In this document: piece by piece, positions 24,601-33,600 of the stretch
Layout: each line of letters opens with the position of its first letter
How positions within the stretch are numbered: the first letter of the stretch is position 1
Source of the DNA: JAGLHV01 sp023132075 [NCBI: bacterium]
GTDB lineage: Bacteria > CBDUZB01 > JAGLHV01
Assembly: GCA_023132075.1 (NCBI GenBank)
Contig: JAGLYT010000001.1
Coordinates: 1-35,308, forward strand
Reading direction: 5' to 3'
Length of the DNA stretch: 35,308 bases
Notes under the pieces: generated by a model
The model's database searches: none
Told to the model about the DNA's origin: nothing
Seen by the model: the letters and a program-made list of their open reading frames with translations, nothing else
Made by a program: the position numbers and the translations under genes

Positions 24601-27600
24601 TTATCTTAAAATAGAGTCTTTTGGTAAGGATTTAATTGATAAAGGAGAAGAATTAGAAGAAAGGTTAAAAAAATTAGGGGTTGATGTCGAAATCTTAAAG
24701 TATGACGATAAAAAACCTCTTTCTTTTTCCGGAAACTGTAATAAGATTATAATTATAGGATTGTTTCGAAGAAAAAAAACGATTTCTGATATGGATAAGT
24801 TTAAAAAAAATGATATAGCAGTTCGTTATTTTAAAGGCAAAATACCCGAAAAGATGCCTATGAATATAATTCAATGTTATTTAGACGAATTTGAAAAAAT
24901 AGTGCATAATCTGGTTGAATACAAGAAAGAAGTCGTTGAGATTGAAAATATATTATCGGGTGAATTTAATGAAGAAAAATTAATTATTTATACAGATAAA
25001 ATATTGAGGGAGATTTTCGTTTATATAAGAAACCCTGAAAAAGATATTATGCCTATTTCTGAAAGTGAAAAAAAAGTTAGGCAGATTTTTGTGAAAAATT
25101 GCAATTATAATAAAAAAGATGCCCGGAGATTAAGCGATGCATTGGTATCCAGTAAAACTTATTTGCAAATATTAAAGGGTAATAATAAAAAAATAACAGA
25201 TAAGATAACCGGTAATTTATTATATATTCTTGCGTATTCAAAGAGTACATTGGATAAGATAAGAGTTAAGAAAGATATTTTGTTTAATGTAGAGAGATTA
25301 TTTTTTAGCGCAATTGATATAGAAATGTTAAAGAGAGAGGGATATGATAATAAAGAAATAAGAAGTAATTATTTTTCGGGAGAAAATACAGGTAACTTTA
25401 TTTATTTACCTGAAAAGAAAGGTTCCGTTATTAATGTTAATGCTATTTTTTTCATTCGGAAAGATTGGAGAGATATAGTTAATTTGTCTGATGGATACAG
25501 GAAGGTGATACAAGAAATTTATAATGGGGAAAAATCATCGATTCCCATTAGCGAAGATTCATGGAGAGATTTATGGAGGGAAGTAAACCGCCTTAATTTG
25601 CTATTTGAAAAATATTTAAGATCAAAGAAAAATATTTCGAAAGAGAGTTTAGTTCTATCGAAAGAACTAAGAACACAATATTCAGATGATTTAATTGACA
25701 GGATTTGTGCTATGAGGATAGTGAGGAATGCTTTAGAGTCATTTCCTGGGGTTAAATTGAGCAGTAAATTTATGGAAAAATTTATTGAAGAAATAAGAGT
25801 TCCTTCTTTTCCTAAGGATGTTAAAGAACTGGAAGTTTTATTTTTATATTTCGCTAAGGAATATAAAGGGTGGGAAGAAAAAGGTTTGGAACCCTTTGAG
25901 ATAGAATCAATGCTGCTTAGAATTTCTGTAGATGAAGCAAAAATGTTAGAAAATTCCGGTATGAATATAGAAGATATAAAGCTTTTAGCAACTAGAGACA
26001 AAGCAGAAATTAGAAAGGAGATTGAAAGTAAAAATATAAGTACCCCTATAGAAAAAGATGAAAAATCGCGGATTAAAAGATTTATAATATTTGAAAAAAT
26101 CAATCTTACAATTGTTTCTCTTATTGCCTTTCTTATAGGTGCTTTCATTTATATTAATAAAACACATGGCACCGTATTTGCAGTAGGTTTTATGACTTTA
26201 TTGGTGCTGTTGCATTATAATCATTTTTTAATAAATAAATATTCTTTGAAAAAAAGAATGAAACAAGAGATAAGCACAAAATATATAAAATCACTAATTG
26301 AAGATGAAAGTAAAGAAATTTATCTTATACCGGAGTTTACCGGTCAGAAAGAATTAAAAATGGACAAGATAATAAAAAGACTAAATAAAATGGGAATAAA
26401 AAATGTGGAATTTTTTGAATTTTCCAGCACTAATAAAATTACTGTTTTAAATGATGAAGGTATTATAATAATAAGGTTATCTCCTGTTCCACTGGAAGCG
26501 GGAAAATCTTACTTAACTGATTGGAAGGATCTTTTCCGTTATTTTGATGAAAAATTAAAGACAAAAGCTGAAAAAATAAAGGTTGAAGAAATTACAATTA
26601 ACATTGAATTTTTCGAGGAGGTAATCGATGAATTAGAAAAAGAATATAAAAAAACGGATGATCGTGGCGGAATAGAGCCATTAAAGACGTTGATTATTTT
26701 TCCCTTGTTAGTTTTTGTGGCAGGCATATTTGCATCATTTAGTGGATTTATAACTGAATCAAGTGCAGCATCGGATGTAGCAATTGCTGCTCTTGGAGTA
26801 CCGTTAGGGTTGGGGATTATTTTTAACTGGTTAATTTTGTCCGTAAGTAAAATGGGGGATGAAAATCAAAGATTAATTTTGAAATCGGCTATTAGTAATG
26901 AGTTTGTGGAAATTGTTGTAGAAATGGAAAATAAAGCTGATTTGGAACCTGATTTTAACAAGGCAAAGCGGCGTTATAAGGAAGTCATAAAAAAATATTC
27001 TCGGATTGAAGGAGGTGTGGCACAGGAGGCTATTAGACGCTGTTCGGGAAAAATAGAGGAGAGGGGAGTTAAACTTGTTAGAAAAGAAGTACCGGATTTG
27101 TTTGATAGTATAGTCTTATTTTATTTGCTGCAGGGATTTACTCGTGAGGAAATAATAAAGTCAAAAGGGTTTGGTGTTCCGCATTTGCAAAAAATAACTA
27201 CAAGTCTTTCAAACGCAGGATGGATAGAAAAGGGTAAGGGTAACAGTTTTATTACTACAGGGAAGGCAGATAACCTTATTGGTAAATCATCGACAGATTC
27301 TCTATTACAGTTATCCAATCAGGAAAGTGTAGAAATGCTTATTAGTTTAAAATTGCCGGTCAATAATGAGAACATTGAAAAAGTGAAAGTATTGAAGGAA
27401 AATAAATTTCCGATAAATTCAAAAACTATCATAAATAATTCGGTAGACACACTAAAAATAAAAATCAAAACGATTGAGGACTATAACTTAACGAATAAGC
27501 AGAATAGTAATAGAAGGGGAGGATTCCGATCGATTATAACTTATTCATTAAAAAAAATAGAATTAATATTAGAAACTGTTAAAAGAGCTGATCATTTAGG

Positions 27601-30600
27601 GATAAAGATTTATCTGAATGATATTGAAAAACTTGTATTGGTCAAAGGAGAAAACGGTTTTCTTGGTGATTTAAATAATTTTGTTAAGTCAAAAAGAACA
27701 ACAATTAGGGGAAAGAAAAGATTAACGGATTCAAAAATGAAAGTTGAAAGGGAAATAGTTGGTAGGAAATTATTAAAAGCAGCATTAATATGGCCGGAAA
27801 GATTTTGTGAAATTTTTGAAGAACTGGAGAAAAATAAACATACTGAAGAAAAAACGATAGAATTTATTAATATTCTTTATGACTTCCCGGAATTTTTTGA
27901 AATACTTTTAATTTTAGAAAAGGTTAGACCTGTTTCAAAAGAAGAAGCAATAATAAAATTTAAAGAAAAACCGGAAACGGTAAAAGAAGTATTTCTTGTA
28001 AATTCAGAAGAAGGGATACCTATAGACGATGCTTTATCAGGATTAGAAAACGATTTATTTGATGTGTTTATAAGAAATGATAATGGTGAGATTATATTAT
28101 TAGAAAAGAAGGAAGGAAAAAGTGAACCAATAAATCCGCAGGTCTTGGGTGGGGTTCCTGCTTATTCCAATGTTTCTGAGATAAAGAGTATTGACTGGGA
28201 TAGGGTTAATCAATTAGGTGAGTTGGAGATAAAAAAGGTATTACAAAAATTATTCCGTAGTTTAGTATCCGATAAATTTACAATAAAATTTATTTCTTGT
28301 CTAAAAATAGAAGAATTGATGAGGAATGAAGACCGAATAAATTTGGCCTTAAAGGTTGCAAATGATTTGGATTTAATCAAGCGTGAAGGGTTTCCTGGTA
28401 TATTTGAAATTATAAGTAATTCAGATAATTTGGAAAAAGAAAAACAAAACGCAATTAAAAAATATTTAAATGAGCTTTTGCAAAATAAAGCAGGTTACGA
28501 CAAGGATGAATTAAAAACTATAGAGATTGATCCTGAATTATTTAAGCTTATTTATGATTATAATTTCGGGAAGGAATTTAAAGTGCAATTTGCTGCCCCT
28601 GAAGAAATAAAAAATGCAGGAGGCAAGACATGGTTTATAAACAACGAAAATAGAACAATATTATTAAATACTAACTATGTAATAGAAAGCAAATCTGCTT
28701 TTTATGGTTATTTAAGAAAACTTCTTCTTCCGTGGGTTTTAGCACATATTAATGGGCACTTAATTAAGCTGCCTTCCTCTCTCGGCTTCCTTAGTAAACC
28801 TATCAATTATCTTTATGCGCCTCTTAAAATCTTCCAGAATCTGATTTATAATAAAAATATAAAAGATGACTTATTTTGGTTAGTACGGTTAGTACGGTTT
28901 TATATTTTTATATTTGCCTTTTTTTATCTCGGAATTTGCATAGCTGAATTGAGTCATTCCATAGCATTTTCCTCGTTATGGAGAGATGGTTATGCATCGT
29001 TATCTCTCTCACTATTTAACCCCGTTCTTTATGTGCATGAATTTGGGAGGCCTGTTTTCTTTTCATATCGTTTATCAAAAGCTTTGGTATTTGTTTCCGG
29101 AGCTATAGGAATGATAATATATAGTTTAATGTTGTTAAAAAGTGCCTCTTGGATGGAAAAATACAAGAAAGAGTGGTTTTTAAAGAGAAGTTTCTCATAT
29201 CTATTTTTTATGATTAGTGGTTATTTATTTTTATATGCAACGGTAGATATTTTCGGAATGCAAAGTTTTTTTGGTTATGACACACATGGAGATTGGAGTC
29301 TGCTTGTTAATCTTGGACTTTCTCCAATTATTCCGTTATTTGTATTATTGATATTAGTGTTTTATTCAGCAAGTTTTTTGGCGAAAGAAATCAAATATTT
29401 TGTTGAATATATTATACTAAAAAGCTCAATTAGTGTTATTCTGGTAATATTTAAAAAACCAAGAGAAATTTATAAAAAAATTATTAATTGGTATAGATTA
29501 AAAGTTGTCCCAATTAAAGTAGAAATAGGTTTTGGTAAAAAAGGAGAATTTTTATTAAAAAATGCGGTAAAAAATAAAAGAGTAAGATGGGTTGGAATTG
29601 AAGCAAATGTTGAAATAGCAGAACAAATGAGAGAAGAAATTAATGAAATAAAAAACATTGAAATTTTAGATACAGGGATTTTATCCGCGGAACTAGATGC
29701 AATGTATGATGGAAGTATTAAGACGGATAATCTTAAATTAAATACTATTTCTACGATTAAAAATAATTTTAAGCCAAATACAGTAAGTGGATTTTATATT
29801 AACTATCCTTTTCCACTCAAAGTAGTGAGATTTATAAATGGCGATTTAGCAAAACAATTGTATCATTCTCTGGCTTTGAGTGGGGAAGTGGTAATAGTCA
29901 CTGAAGATATATCTTATGCCGAAGTTATAGTTGAGATTTTTTCAGGAATTCCCGGGTTTAAAAATTATTTTATAGATTTACCCGATGGTTATGCTAAAGG
30001 AGATCCAAAACAATTTAGCGATAGTAAGGGATGGGAATATAAATTATATCCGGAAAAAGATTACTCGAAATCTAATGAAAAAGAAGAAGTATTTTGCCTG
30101 AGGTTTATTAAGCAGGATATACCCGTTTTTAACAAGACAAAATTAATGCTTCAATTTAATAACGAAAAGGACATTTTTGAGAGAATTAAAAAAACCAATA
30201 AAAATACTCTTTGGGTTATTTCGGGTTTTAATGGTAGAGCAGTAAAAGACATTCGCAGAAAGATTAAAAATAAAGGATTAAAAAATGTAATTGTTTACAC
30301 AGGTGTTCCATGGACGATATTAGATGAGGCAAAAGAAAATAATATTTCTGAAATATTTTTGGATAATACTACTTCCATACTTGAAGATGAATATAAAATG
30401 AAAGAGGAAACTTATTTAACAAAACCTGGTCTTGCTCAGAAAATTTCTGACCTACTGGTTTCGGGTGGGAAATTAGTTATTCACGCTTCAAATAAAGAAT
30501 ATATGGACCAAATTAGAGAAATCTTTTCAAAAATTAAAGATTTAAAGGAAGAAATAGTTATAGAAAAAGAAGGTAAATATTTTCTTCATTATACAAAAGT

Positions 30601-33600
30601 CAAGAAAGAGTCAAAAAAAGTAAAAATTCCCAAATTTATTTCCGAGCTTGCAGCATTATTTGTGTTGTTAGGTATCGTAGTTTCTCCGGAGAAAAAACAA
30701 GCTGAAAAAATTAAGCTGGATAGATGTTTAGAGAATGCTTCATCCGATGAGTTAAAAATGTTGGAGTTGATTGCCAGAAGAGCAGGAGGGGGTGGGCTTT
30801 ATCGAAGCGCTTTATCTGGTAAGTTTGGTTTAAACCGAACAATAGATTTATTAGATAAGCTTAAAAGGTTTAATGTGATAACCGGCCCGCATGGATCAAA
30901 AATGCATTATAAATTTAATCCTGAGATTAAAAAATATTTTGCAGATAAGGCAAATCAGGTAGTTTTTCAGCATAGAGTTGATAAGTTAATAAGGCAGACA
31001 AGTATAGTTGACCCGGAGAGTGTATTTAGAGCGGTGATGGAGGAAGTTGAAAATGTCGAAGAAATTTATTATGCGTTAAGTTTTATTCATAGAAATTATA
31101 AACTTAAAAAGGGAGAAGGATTTGGAACAGTTCTTATAAATAGAGAAACAGGAAAAGAGCTTTCATCTGCCCAGATTCATTCTCTGATTTCACCGGAAAA
31201 AAAGAATTATCAGTTTAACAATTTAAAAGAAGATTCCCCACTAAGACAACTTTTAATGCATATTCTTAACAAAACAGGGATTTTAGGCGATTTAGGCGGT
31301 TTACCGGCGCGAATGTCGATAGTGCCTGAAAGGAGTGATGATACCCTTTCTGCAATCTCCTCGGATGGGGAACGAGGTGTAGATGAATGGGTAAAAAATA
31401 ATTTCAGAGTAGAGGGGTTAGATAAATTTGTACGGAATGTGTTTGATAAAATCGTTCTCAGGCGTGTAAGGGATGAAGAAGGAACAACAGTTTATTCCCA
31501 CAAATCATTGGATTTTGAAGTAGTAGTTTTAAAGGGCAATCCCCAAAAAGTAGAAGAGATAAAAGAAAATTATAATTTAGCAAAAACAAAAATTTCTGAT
31601 TTAATTCCTGCGTTTAAAGTAATTGAAAATCCGAAAATAATAATTGAAAAAGTAAATGGACAAGGATATGTAGAATACGATTATGCCGTTGTCCGGGAAA
31701 AAACTAAAACTTGCCAAAATGTAAAGGGGTTAAAATTTAAAGAACTTGTTGAATTGATTTTTAGTATGTGGGAAAAAAGAATATTTTTCCCGGGAAAAAT
31801 ATTTATTCAAAATTTCGGTATTAATAAAGAGGGAAACATTGTTTTAAAAGATTTAGGGATTGTAAAGCCGGATTCAATTTATGAAGATAATTTCATTCTT
31901 TATTTGCGCAATTTGGATGTAGTTAATAAATTTAATCCATTAGATGTTTTTAGTAGGGGTAAAAAACCAGTAAGAGTAAACATATTATTATGGGTAAAGA
32001 GTTATTTAAACTTGTTTATATATAATTCTCTTTTTGTAAAAATATGGCTTAGAATTAAAATAGAAAACGCAAAGGAATACTTAGGTAATTTTTTAAAAGA
32101 GCATTCAATTAAAGAAAATGAAAAAGGCCGTTTAAAGAATTTGGCATTTCTCCCTGTCATTTTTGGGGTACTTAGATGGCAAGGATTAAAAATATGGAGT
32201 AAATTTATGGCAAGGTGGAGATTTGTTTTCAGTAAGGATATTGATGAAAAGGCGGATATATTTTTGACTATGCTGTATGAACATAGAGATAGCCAAGATT
32301 TGTTAAGAAAGATGAAGATTAAAGAAAGAAAAGCTCTTGTTAGAGCGATAATTAAGTCAAATAACTCTAGAATAGAAGAATTTCTTAAAGAACTTATTAA
32401 GGATGAAAAAATACTTACAATAGAAGAAAAAGTTGATATAATTCTAGATGAAAACATTTCAATGGGGTGGAAGGAGTTAACAAAAGATATAGAAGCGAAA
32501 CGCTATTTGCTTGTTGCAGAAATAGGTAAGCGGCTGCATGAACCAAAGGCAAAGGATTATTTATGGGAAATTTTAGAAATAGATATGCTGCCTCTTTCCC
32601 AGGAAGAAGCAATAAAAGCATTGGTAGGAGATGATGTTCTGGAAACATTACTTCGATTATCTGAAAGGGAAAAATTAATAAAGGAAAAAACAACAAAAGG
32701 ATCTAAGGATAAATCTGATTTAACGATTCTTTTTATACCGTGGATAAGAAAAGGGGAAACGATAGTCTCTCTTCTGCGTGAAAAAAAGATAAATGAAGTA
32801 ATAGATGTCCTCGATAAATTTGATTTTACATGGGGAATTGCCCAGATTTTAATTTGCCCTCATGAGAAACCAATATATAAAGATGACAAAGAATATATTT
32901 GGTGGATGGGGCAGATTTTTAGATATTGGCAGTTAAATTTTTCTCAGAAAGCTGAACAAATCCTTGAGCAGTTTACTTTTGACCACGAACGGGATTTAGC
33001 CAAACCTCTTAAGGATCATATGGAGATAATTAATTCACTGGAGAGGGTTTTAAAAAACACAGCAGTAGTTAAGAATTTAAATTTGGTTAGTCAACCACAA
33101 GAATATTGGAAAATTTTTATTGAAGAATTTATTGCTAAACTCTCGATAATAGATGCTGCCCGGCAAAAAATGGTTATACAAAAATTGGCGCATTTAGACT
33201 ATCCATGGACACTTAATTTTATGATTAATATTAGTCGAAATCATGCGCTGGCACCTATAGCTAAGGCCGCGGCAGTAAAAAGTCTTCAAAAAAAAGAAAC
33301 CGCAATGGTTGCTGTAGCGCTAACAGAAATCAACTATATTGATATTGCCGGGATGGTGCTTGCCTGTGAGGAAAGAAATGAGAATTTCAAAAAATGGGTG
33401 GCTGATTTGTTGGTGGAATTGAATGAACTTGGTCGCGAGAATGATGTATTTAAACTTGTAAAAATCATTATGAAAGAAGATCAAATATTTGGCGAGGATA
33501 TCAGTGGTAGTTTTATAACACATGTTTTACCCGGGATAATAACAGGGGAAGCAGTTACCGAAGAAAAGACTATAAAAAAATTACCCTGGAATAATTTATT

